NCBI GenBank assembly: GCA_036398095.1
Contig: DASWHR010000037.1
Coordinates: forward strand, 1-9,965
DNA: 9,965 nucleotides
Direction: 5' to 3'
Source of the DNA: DASWHR01 sp036398095
GTDB taxonomy: Bacteria; Actinomycetota; AC-67
The position numbers were made by a program, and so were the translations under genes. Below, piece by piece: positions 1 through 5,794 of the stretch (position 1 is the stretch's first letter; each line of letters starts with the position of its first letter). The notes beneath the pieces were generated by a model. It was not told the origin of the DNA. It worked only from the letters and a program-made list of their open reading frames with translations, and did not search any database.

Positions 1-188
1 AGCTGCAAGCGCCGTCGCCGACCATCACCTACGACATCGCCGCGCTCGGTGTCGGCGGCATCCAGCCCGTAGACCTGACCGGGGGCGACGCTCGCGACGG
101 CTCGTGGGCATGGTGGCTGATCGGCGCCGCGCTCGGCAGCGCCGCCATCGCGATCGCGCGACGCGCTACGAAAGCAGGGACTGCGTGA
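1..188 (+). CDS. C-terminal end of an exported membrane-anchored protein (5' truncated)
   Basis: An open frame (codons starting at base 3) enters from the left edge and stops at TGA 186-188, giving about 61 residues. The fragment has a polar part (ITYDIAALGVGGIQPVDL), a short Gly/Asp linker, then one hydrophobic helix (WAWWLIGAALGSAAIAIA) followed by basic residues (RRATKAG). A helix followed by a positive tail is the usual C-terminal anchor of a protein whose main domain lies outside the membrane. Its last 23 bases overlap the 3' end of the convergent lipoprotein gene at 166-1131. No family can be named from so short a tail. It could belong to a copper-resistance or YcnI-like exported protein, but nothing visible decides that. 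I am fairly sure it is coding because hydrophobicity, tail charge and stop position fit together. Confidence 0.6.
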   Translation, partial: LQAPSPTITYDIAALGVGGIQPVDLTGGDARDGSWAWWLIGAALGSAAIAIARRATKAGTA

Positions 189-1131
189 GGGCGCGCATCT
201 CGGGCGCGTCGGAGGCGCCGATCGTCCACTCGACGATCGTGGTATCGGGCTTGATGTAGTAGACGACCGGCTCGGCTTCGAGTCGGTAGGCGGCGGCGGC
301 CGGCGCAAGTTTGCCGGTCGCCGGCGCGTCTTTGTCGTCTACGTACTGCTCGATGTGAACGAAGTTCGCCTGCGCGCCCAGATCTTTCTGCACGATCATG
401 AGCTGATCCACAATCGGCCCGCAGAAGCGCGACGTGCAAAACGCGGGCGTTCCGATCACCAGGACGGTGGGCTTGCCGTTCTTGAGCGCCGCGTCCAGCG
501 AGATCGCGTGCATCGTGCAGGGCTCGCGGGTGCCGGCATCGTTGACCCGCGTGCAGATCGGGTTCACGCCGCGCGCGTTGTCGGTCGTGGGGGTTGGGGT
601 GGAGATCGCCTTGTCTCCGGGGACCGGCTGCGGCTCCTTGCCCGGCTGGGCCGGCACGTTTCCGACGACCAGCGTCGAGCCGCCCTGCACGGCCTTGTCC
701 GTCCCGTCGGGTCGCGCCTCGACGTAGACGAGCCACTGGCCTTCGGTGTCGAAGGTTGCGCGTCCGACGTAGACGCCGCGGTCGAATCCTTGGCCGTGAT
801 ACGTCAGATCGATCGGACCCTGAACGGGCGCGGTCTCCGACGGCGCGACCCAGGCGCGCGCGGTTCCGCCCTTATAGGTCTCGGCCCCGCTGGATCCGGT
901 GGGGAGCAGCGCCAGCGAGAGGCGATCGCCGGGCCGCGCCAAGTTCGGTTGGACCGACACGACGCTGAGCGTGTTCTGCTTGCCGGCGATCAGCTCGTTC
1001 ATCGTGTTGCCGGTCGGGCCGGGACCGGGATCAGCTTTCTTGTCGCCGCCGGTGCAGGCGGCCGCAACCAGGCCGAGCATCGCGGCTCCGCCGGCCGCAA
1101 GAAACTCGCGTCGATCCATCGGTGGGCTCAT
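166..1131 (-). CDS. Twin-arginine lipoprotein with Ig-like and thioredoxin-fold domains
   Basis: The protein has 321 residues. The N-terminus reads DRREFLAAGG (R7, R8, F10, L11), a twin-arginine motif, then a hydrophobic stretch and a lipobox-like LVAAAC with Cys26, so I infer a folded protein exported by Tat and lipid-anchored on the outer face of the membrane. Residues about 50-157 look like an all-beta Ig/FixH/YtkA-type domain (RGVYVGRATFDTEGQW). A Pro/Thr linker (about 158-188) leads to a thioredoxin-like domain (about 190-321) with FCTSRFCGP, Cys232 and Cys237. The spacing is C-x4-C rather than the usual C-x2-C. A second cysteine pair, Cys193 and Cys205, precedes it. An extracytoplasmic redox or thiol role is likely; the substrate is unknown. 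ATG at 1131 gives the full signal; ATG at codon 5 also keeps the RR motif. The 3' end overlaps the convergent gene at the left edge. Confidence 0.85.
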   Translation of the reverse strand: MSPPMDRREFLAAGGAAMLGLVAAACTGGDKKADPGPGPTGNTMNELIAGKQNTLSVVSVQPNLARPGDRLSLALLPTGSSGAETYKGGTARAWVAPSETAPVQGPIDLTYHGQGFDRGVYVGRATFDTEGQWLVYVEARPDGTDKAVQGGSTLVVGNVPAQPGKEPQPVPGDKAISTPTPTTDNARGVNPICTRVNDAGTREPCTMHAISLDAALKNGKPTVLVIGTPAFCTSRFCGPIVDQLMIVQKDLGAQANFVHIEQYVDDKDAPATGKLAPAAAAYRLEAEPVVYYIKPDTTIVEWTIGASDAPEMRALTQSLLS

Positions 1132-1140
1132 GGGGGACCG

Positions 1141-1146
1141 ATCCTA
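1141..1146 (-). promoter_or_regulatory. Possible -10 element of the lipoprotein gene
   Basis: Read on the minus strand, TAGGAT lies nine bases before the ATG at 1131, which suggests a leaderless or nearly leaderless transcript, common in actinobacteria. The element fits the TANNNT pattern. No good -35 is visible 16-18 bases upstream (CTGCGA or TCTGCG). The same bases include AGGA about ten bases from the ATG and could instead act as a weak ribosome binding site. Confidence 0.3.
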
Positions 1147-1199
1147 CTGCCGGTCGTCCCGGCTCGCAGACGTTGTTGTCGGTGGCATCGGTCATGCTC

Positions 1200-1229
1200 T
1201 TGACGACGGGTGGACCGCGGGCGTACCGT
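1200..1229 (+). promoter_or_regulatory. SOS promoter of the DUF6504/polymerase unit
   Basis: TTGACG (1200-1205, five of six to TTGACA) and TACCGT (1224-1229, matching TANNNT) are separated by 18 bases. The expected start point is about 1236-1238, just before the LexA box at 1241-1256. A repressor bound there would block initiation or escape. This is the only recognisable promoter pointing right before dnaE2, and it leaves a leader of about 95 bases before the preferred DUF6504 start. Confidence 0.6.
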
Positions 1230-1240
1230 GTCTTTCTCAC

Positions 1241-1256
1241 TCGAACAGATGTTCGA
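1241..1256 (+). promoter_or_regulatory. LexA binding site (SOS box)
   Basis: TCGAACAGATGTTCGA has perfect inverted half-sites, TCGAACA and TGTTCGA, around two central bases. It contains CGAAC-N4-GTTCG, the operator recognised by LexA in actinobacteria and Gram-positive bacteria. It lies immediately downstream of the predicted start point of the promoter at 1200-1229 and 77 bases before the preferred DUF6504 start. The next genes in the same direction are DNA-damage polymerases, which supports a functional site. I found no second box with correct spacing in the window. Confidence 0.88.
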
Positions 1257-1332
1257 TGTTGGTTTGGGTGAGGGGGATGGGCCGATGCCCGCGGGTCGGA
1301 TGCGGGTGAGCGGCCGGAAAGCCTGGGGAACG

Positions 1333-1788
1333 ATGGCGAAGCGATACGACGAGCCGGCCGATGTGGAACTGACTATCGACGCCGGAATCGAGGCGTTCTG
1401 GTGGCGCGGCCGGCGCTACCGGGTGCGCCGCGTGCTCTCGCGCTGGCGCGAGGCCGGCGGCTGGTGGGAGAGCGCCGCCGACACCGCGCAGCCGTGGGCG
1501 CGCGGCGAGTCCAAAGAGATCCTGCGGGTCGATGCCTTCCCCGACCACCCGCAGGTCCCGGAACGCGTTTCAGCTGAAACGCCGATCGCGGCCCGGCGAA
1601 GCGTTTCAGCTGAAACGCCGGCGGGCCGTCTTGCGGGCGTGACGACGGCGACCGCGCTGTTCGCGGCGCGCTCGGGCGGGCATCATCCCGCCGGCCGCCG
1701 CCGCATCCGCGCGCCCATCGCCGGCACCTACGAACTCAGCCGCGACCTCCGCAAAGGCACGTGGACGTTGCTGCGGATCTGGGACTGA
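1333..1788 (+). CDS. DUF6504 family protein, SOS-linked
   Basis: The protein has 151 residues from ATG 1333 and no assigned activity. Two conserved-looking blocks stand out: residues 11-45, rich in aromatic and basic residues (FWWRGRRYRVRRVLSRWRE, GGWW), and residues 131-151 (GTYELSRDLRKGTWTLLRIW). As I recall, DUF6504 proteins have this WRGRRYxVRRVLxRW signature and lie beside dnaE2 or Y-family polymerase genes in actinobacteria. The middle (about 67-130) is low in complexity and carries two copies of VSAETP encoded by a perfect DNA palindrome. Family resemblance favours the start at 1333, though only GGGGAA lies close before it. ATG 1285 would add 16 residues and has a better-spaced GAGGGGG at 1270-1276. 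It is the first gene after the LexA box, so it should be damage-induced. I infer an accessory role in translesion synthesis. The basic, Trp-rich block could bind DNA or protein. Confidence 0.8.
   Translation: MAKRYDEPADVELTIDAGIEAFWWRGRRYRVRRVLSRWREAGGWWESAADTAQPWARGESKEILRVDAFPDHPQVPERVSAETPIAARRSVSAETPAGRLAGVTTATALFAARSGGHHPAGRRRIRAPIAGTYELSRDLRKGTWTLLRIWD
1565..1582. repeat. Perfect 18-bp palindrome, copy 1
   Basis: GCGTTTCAGCTGAAACGC is its own reverse complement. It lies inside the DUF6504 gene and is read as (R)VSAET. An identical copy follows 36 bases later, start to start, in the same reading frame. The shared sequence extends to GCGTTTCAGCTGAAACGCCG in both copies. Confidence 0.9.
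1601..1618. repeat. Perfect 18-bp palindrome, copy 2
   Basis: This is the second exact copy of GCGTTTCAGCTGAAACGC, again followed by CG and read in frame as VSAETP. The offset of 36 bases (12 codons) keeps the phase. I found no further copy in the window by eye. It may be a dispersed genomic palindrome that has settled in a tolerant loop of the protein. Confidence 0.9.
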
Positions 1789-1802
1789 TTGATCGTGCGC
1801 AT

Positions 1803-2216
1803 TCAGATCGCGAGTGTCTTGACGTTGGGATATTCGGTCGCAAGGCGGCCCAGATCGTCGGGGTCGTGGGTGGCGATGAGTCCGCCTCCCAGCCGGATGG
1901 CCGTCGCGACGACCAATGCGTCCACGGCGTGCGCCGAATCCAGACGGTGCCGGGCCAGCAGACGGCCGGCGAGCTTGGCGATGGATTGTCCGGCGGGAAC
2001 GACCCGGCCGATTCGCTTGATGGCGAAATCGACGGCCGCATCGTCCTTTCGCCCTCGATATACCTCCACCAGCACGGCAGCCGGCACGCGAACGAGCGCG
2101 CCCATTCGATGGGCCGATGTCAGAACCACTTGTGCACGGCGAAGCTCGGCGGAGCGGCGCGATCCTCGCGCGAGCGCGCTGAGCGCCTCGGAATCGAGAA
2201 TCAGGAATCGGGCCAC
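1803..2216 (-). CDS. vapC: VapC-like PIN-domain toxin
   Basis: The protein has 137 residues, a normal length for VapC toxins, which are Mg-dependent ribonucleases acting on tRNA, rRNA or mRNA in the cytoplasm. The PIN acidic residues are all present: Asp8 in FLILDSEAL, Glu51 in VLVEVYRG, Asp99 in AVDALVVATA and Asp118 in ATHDPDDLG, so the enzyme should be active. Its ATG (2216) lies inside the end of the upstream antitoxin gene, a 16-base overlap typical of translationally coupled toxin-antitoxin pairs. It faces DUF6504, with 14 bases between the two stop codons, and runs opposite to the polymerase genes around it. The target RNA cannot be told from sequence. Confidence 0.88.
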   Translation of the reverse strand: MARFLILDSEALSALARGSRRSAELRRAQVVLTSAHRMGALVRVPAAVLVEVYRGRKDDAAVDFAIKRIGRVVPAGQSIAKLAGRLLARHRLDSAHAVDALVVATAIRLGGGLIATHDPDDLGRLATEYPNVKTLAI

Positions 2217-2434
2217 AGCGAATCGATCTCGGAAACCTCTCGCTCATCGACCGGACCGATCTTGTCTTCCAAATCCGCGAGGAACATCCCGAGTTGATCG
2301 CGTTCGATCTCGTGCCGCATCGCTCGAGCCGCGAATGCGGAAAGCCCGCGATCGCCGGCATGCCGGCGAACCTCGCGCGCGAGCCGCTTCGGAATGCTCA
2401 CCGAGAGCTTGTCGAACCCTTCGCCCTTGGCCAT
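2201..2434 (-). CDS. vapB: VapB-like ribbon-helix-helix antitoxin
   Basis: The protein has 77 residues. Residues 9-48 fit a ribbon-helix-helix DNA-binding fold: strand KLSVSIP, helix RLAREVRRHAGDRG, helix LSAFAARAMRHEIERDQL. The acidic tail (FLADLEDKIGPVDEREV) ending SLWPDS is the kind of segment that wraps around and inhibits a PIN toxin. It overlaps vapC by 16 bases and precedes it in one operon. The start at 2434 is chosen because the fold begins just after it and a -10-like TATGAT lies seven bases upstream, implying leaderless translation. ATG 2446 in the same frame would overlap that element. The antitoxin is expected to repress its own promoter. The start lies 15 bases from the divergent dnaE2 start. 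GC at the two ends is near 52-53% by hand count, lower than in neighbouring genes, which may reflect acquisition. Confidence 0.85.
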   Translation of the reverse strand: MAKGEGFDKLSVSIPKRLAREVRRHAGDRGLSAFAARAMRHEIERDQLGMFLADLEDKIGPVDEREVSEIDSLWPDS

Positions 2435-2441
2435 GAACACA

Positions 2442-2447
2442 ATCATA
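2442..2447 (-). promoter_or_regulatory. -10 element of the vapBC operon, likely leaderless
   Basis: On the minus strand TATGAT (five of six to TATAAT) is followed by exactly seven bases and then ATG 2434, so transcription should start at or next to the start codon. The -35 region is weak (CGATTC at 17 bases). The element lies just before the dnaE2 ATG on the other strand. Confidence 0.5.
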
Positions 2448-2458
2448 CCATGGTAGGA
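2443..2458. promoter_or_regulatory. Palindrome over the dnaE2 start codon, candidate VapB operator
   Basis: TACCATGGTA (2446-2455) is a perfect palindrome. Extended to TCATACCATGGTAGGA it pairs at seven of eight positions. It covers the vapBC -10 element and contains the dnaE2 ATG (2450-2452). Ribbon-helix-helix antitoxins usually bind such inverted repeats at their own promoters, so this is the natural autorepression site; binding is inferred. Confidence 0.4.
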
Positions 2459-5400
2459 ATTCTTGAATCGCACAGGTTCGCGCACCTGTCGGTGCGGACG
2501 GTCTATTCGCTGCGCGAGGGGGCGATCCGGCCGGAGGAGCTGGTGGCGCGCACGGCGGCGCTGGGCATGGACGCGGTCGCGATCACCGACACGAACGGCC
2601 TCTACGGCGCGGTGCGCTTCGCGCAGGCCTGCGCGTCTCGCGGCGTCAAGCCGATCTACGGAACGCGGCTGACGGTGGCCGGCGACGACGCGGGGGAGCG
2701 GTTCGTGCTCACGCTGCTCGCGGCGAACGACGGCGGCTATACGAACCTGTGCCGGCTGCTCACCGCGGCGCACAACAATGGCGAGCGCGGCGATCCGTGC
2801 GCGACGATCGACGACGTCCTGCAGCGCGCGGACGGCATGTTCCTTCTCCTCGGTCCCGAAAGCGACGCGCAGGCGCTGCTTCGCCGCCGCCGCTTCGACG
2901 AAGCGGCGCGAACCGCGCGCCGCTGGCGCGAAGCGTTCGGGCGCCGCCTGGTGATCGAGACCCGCAACCTGCTTGAGCCCGACTCGGCGCTGCGCATGCA
3001 GGACGCGCTGCGCCTGGCCGATGAGATCGACGCCAGAGCGGTCCTGACCAACGGCGCGCGCGCCGCCACGCCGGCCGACGCGTTCCTGCCCGACGTGCTC
3101 GACGCGATCCGAAAGCTCGTCCCGATCTCGCAACATGCGCGCGAGGCGACCAACTACGAAGCCACGCTCAAATCGCCACTGGAGATGAGCCTGCTCGCGC
3201 GCGGCCGCACCGACCTGCTCGACAATGCCGCCCGCATCGCCGACGAGTGCACGGTGGACATCGGGCTCGGCCAGCTTCACCTGCCCGAGTACACCGCCGC
3301 GAACGGCCGCTCGACCAACGAACTGCTCGCGAAACGATGCTTCGAAGGACTCGCGCGGCGCGGCATGGACGCAAGCGACCGGACGACGCGCGAGCGGCTC
3401 GACGCCGAGCTGGCGCTGACCGCGCGACTCGGCTTCGCCGGCTACTTCCTGACCGTCGCCGACATCGTGGCCGGCATGAAGCGCAAAGGGATCCGGTGCC
3501 AGTGCCGCGGCTCGGCGGCCGGCAGCCTGATCATCTACCTGACCGGCGTCGGCGAAGTGAACCCGATCGAGCACGACCTGCTGTTCGAACGCTTCGTCAA
3601 CCCGTATCGCACCGAGCTGCCCGACATCGACATCGACGTCGAATCAGCCCGCCGCGAAGAGGTCTACGACGACATCCTCAAAGCTTTCCCGCGCGACCGG
3701 GTCACGTGCGTCGCGATGGTGGACACCTACAAAGCGCGCGGCGCGATCCGCGAGGTCGGCAAGGCGCTCGGCTTTCCCGACGGCGAGGTGGACATCGTCG
3801 CGAAAGCCTTCTCGCAGATCGGCGCCGCCCGGATCCGCGAATCGCTGGAGCATCTGCCCGAGCTGAAGCGCACCTCGCTCGCGCGCGGGCAGCTCGATCT
3901 GATCTTCGCCGTGGCCGAGCGGCTCGCCGGCTTCCCGCGGCATCTGGCGCTGCACCCGTCCGGGATCCTGATCGCGCCCGACGACCTGACCACGCGCTCG
4001 CCGCTGGAGCGAAGCGCCGCCGGCTTCCGGATGGTCCAGTTCGACAAGGACGACGTCGAAGCGCTCGGCCTTTTGAAGCTGGACGTGATCGGCATCCGGA
4101 TGCTTTCGACGATGACGCACGCGCTCGGCGAGATCAAGCGCACCTCGGGACAGGACGTGGACCTGGACGCGATCCCGCGCGACGACGACAAAACCTTCGA
4201 GCTGGTCCGCGCCTCCCGCACGCTCGGCTGCTTTCAGATCGAATCGCCCGGCCAGCGCGAGCTGCTCGCCAAGTTCCAGCCCGACCGCTGGAAAGACTTG
4301 ATCATCGACATCTCGCTGTTCCGGCCCGGCCCGGTCCAGTCCGACATGATCGGTCCCTACCTGAACCGGCGGCACGGCTTCGCCAACCCGATCTACGCGC
4401 ATCCGGCGATGCGGCCGTTCCTGCTCGAGTCCTTCGGCGTGATCGTCTACCACGAGCAGGTGATGCGCGCGATTGCGGTCGCGACCGGCGTGGATCTGGG
4501 CAAGGCCGACCAGATCCGCCGCGAGCTGTCCGATCCCGAGCGCCTGCCCGCGATCAGGGACTGGTTCTTCAGCGCCGCGCGCGCTCGCGGCTGGCGCGAC
4601 CGCGACACCGAGGCGGTCTGGAAAGAAGTCTCGTCCTTCGCCGCGTTCGGGTTCTGCAAGGCGCACGCCGCCGCGTTCGCCGTTCCCACCTATCAGTCGG
4701 TTTGGCTCAAGGCGCATCATCCGGCCGCGTTCTACGCCGGCGTGCTCACCCACGAGCCGGGCATGTATCCGCGGCGCGCGATCATCGACGACGCCCGCCA
4801 CGAAGGCGTGCCGCTCTTCAACGTGGACGTCAACGTCTCGATGCGCGAATACACCGTCGAGGCCGGCGGCGTTCGGATCGGGCTGATGCACGTCGACGGG
4901 ATCGGCAAAGCCGAGATCGACTCGATCCTGTCCGCGCGCGCGGCCGGCGGACCATTCGCCGATCTGGGCACCCTGTGCCGGCGCACGCGTCTGTCGCGCC
5001 CCACCGCCGAGAACCTGATCCATGCCGGCGCGTGCGACGCGTTCGGCGGCCGCCGCGACCTGCTGTTGCGCGTCAAGGACCTGTGGGAGAAGAAGATGCC
5101 CAAACCCGAGCGGGCCCAGACGGATCTGTTGGTCGCCGAGCCGGCGCCGGTCTACGGGCTTCGTCCCTACAGCGAAGCCGAGCAGGTCCGCGCCGAGCTG
5201 GAAGTCACCGGCATGGACGTCACCCGCCACGTCATCTCGTTCTACGAGCCGGTACTCGGCGCGCTGCGCGTCACCCGCAGCGAAGGGCTGCGCCGCACCC
5301 GGCAGCGCCAGCGAGTCATGATCGCCGGCGTCAAGGTCGCCTCGCAGACGCCGGCCGTCCGGTCGGGTCAGCGGATCATCTTCTTGACCCTCGACGACGG

Positions 5401-5776
5401 GACCGGCCTGGTGGACGCGACCGTGTTCGAGTCCGTGCAAGAGCACTGCGCCTGGACGGTGTTCCACTCGTATCTGATCGTGGTGCGTGGCACCGTGCAC
5501 CGGACCGGTGCGCGCGGCGTGTCGATCAACGTCGAACGCGCCTGGGACCTGGGCGGGCTCGCCAAGCAATACCGCGAGGGCTCGCTCGATCTCGAAGCAC
5601 TCTGGACCGAAGGCGTCGCCGAGATCGAAGCCGCCGAACGCGAACGGCTCCGCAATCGGGGAAAGAAGGCGCCGCCGGTCAAGCATCCGGGTCAGATGGT
5701 CTTGCCGATGCCGGCTCAGCCGGCCGAAGCGCCGCGCAAGCTGTGGCACTCCAGCGGCGGATCGGCCGGCGCATGA
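2450..5776 (+). CDS. dnaE2: Error-prone C-family DNA polymerase, DnaE2-type alpha subunit
   Basis: The protein has 1108 residues, close to DnaE2/ImuC length. In order: PHP domain (about 8-230), palm and catalytic core (about 320-560) with CRGSAAGSL and PDIDIDVES, fingers with FRPGPVQSDMI and FGVIVYHEQVM, helix-hairpin-helix region (about 805-865), OB fold (about 953-1033), and a tail ending KLWHSSGGSAG. The catalytic aspartates are Asp392, Asp394 and Asp545 (LLKLDVIG). PDIDID followed by RREEV, and FDKDDVEALGLLK, resemble DnaE2 rather than the replicative DnaE1. Metal ligands of the PHP domain are largely lost (HLSVRT for HLHVHS, ITDTN for ITDHG), so no exonuclease is expected. QMVLPM near residue 1082 could bind the beta clamp. 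ATG 2450 is chosen because the PHP domain begins within ten residues; no clear ribosome binding site or own promoter is visible. It performs damage-induced translesion synthesis, probably with the DinB encoded 18 bases downstream. A divergent DnaE1-like copy is less likely. Confidence 0.88.
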   Translation: MVGILESHRFAHLSVRTVYSLREGAIRPEELVARTAALGMDAVAITDTNGLYGAVRFAQACASRGVKPIYGTRLTVAGDDAGERFVLTLLAANDGGYTNLCRLLTAAHNNGERGDPCATIDDVLQRADGMFLLLGPESDAQALLRRRRFDEAARTARRWREAFGRRLVIETRNLLEPDSALRMQDALRLADEIDARAVLTNGARAATPADAFLPDVLDAIRKLVPISQHAREATNYEATLKSPLEMSLLARGRTDLLDNAARIADECTVDIGLGQLHLPEYTAANGRSTNELLAKRCFEGLARRGMDASDRTTRERLDAELALTARLGFAGYFLTVADIVAGMKRKGIRCQCRGSAAGSLIIYLTGVGEVNPIEHDLLFERFVNPYRTELPDIDIDVESARREEVYDDILKAFPRDRVTCVAMVDTYKARGAIREVGKALGFPDGEVDIVAKAFSQIGAARIRESLEHLPELKRTSLARGQLDLIFAVAERLAGFPRHLALHPSGILIAPDDLTTRSPLERSAAGFRMVQFDKDDVEALGLLKLDVIGIRMLSTMTHALGEIKRTSGQDVDLDAIPRDDDKTFELVRASRTLGCFQIESPGQRELLAKFQPDRWKDLIIDISLFRPGPVQSDMIGPYLNRRHGFANPIYAHPAMRPFLLESFGVIVYHEQVMRAIAVATGVDLGKADQIRRELSDPERLPAIRDWFFSAARARGWRDRDTEAVWKEVSSFAAFGFCKAHAAAFAVPTYQSVWLKAHHPAAFYAGVLTHEPGMYPRRAIIDDARHEGVPLFNVDVNVSMREYTVEAGGVRIGLMHVDGIGKAEIDSILSARAAGGPFADLGTLCRRTRLSRPTAENLIHAGACDAFGGRRDLLLRVKDLWEKKMPKPERAQTDLLVAEPAPVYGLRPYSEAEQVRAELEVTGMDVTRHVISFYEPVLGALRVTRSEGLRRTRQRQRVMIAGVKVASQTPAVRSGQRIIFLTLDDGTGLVDATVFESVQEHCAWTVFHSYLIVVRGTVHRTGARGVSINVERAWDLGGLAKQYREGSLDLEALWTEGVAEIEAAERERLRNRGKKAPPVKHPGQMVLPMPAQPAEAPRKLWHSSGGSAGA

Positions 5777-5794
5777 GAACCGGCGCGTGAGAAG

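Noticed and set aside
357..367. GAACGAAGTTC as a second SOS box
   Set aside because: The half-sites are three bases apart, not four, and it lies inside the lipoprotein gene far from any start.
1031..1240. A 69-residue minus-strand open frame starting next to the LexA box
   Set aside because: It lies mostly over the lipoprotein's signal region and the promoters, is Arg/Gly-rich and shows no domain or ribosome binding site.
1277..1309. A short leader peptide frame (MGRCPRVGCG) before DUF6504
   Set aside because: The G-rich stretch touches its ATG, leaving no proper spacing for ribosome binding, and no attenuator hairpin follows.
1774..1810. Hairpin GATCTG...CAGATC between DUF6504 and vapC as a terminator
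   Set aside because: The stem is only six pairs with a loop of about 25 bases, and no T tract follows on either strand.
2435..3574. Upstream extension of the antitoxin frame over the start of dnaE2
   Set aside because: The open frame continues only because of antisense codon bias. The ribbon-helix-helix fold begins just after ATG 2434 and a -10 element lies directly before it.
3247..5790. An 847-codon plus-strand open frame overlapping dnaE2
   Set aside because: It is a shifted reading of dnaE2, very rich in Arg and Ala, with no motif; dnaE2 in its own frame carries all expected domains.
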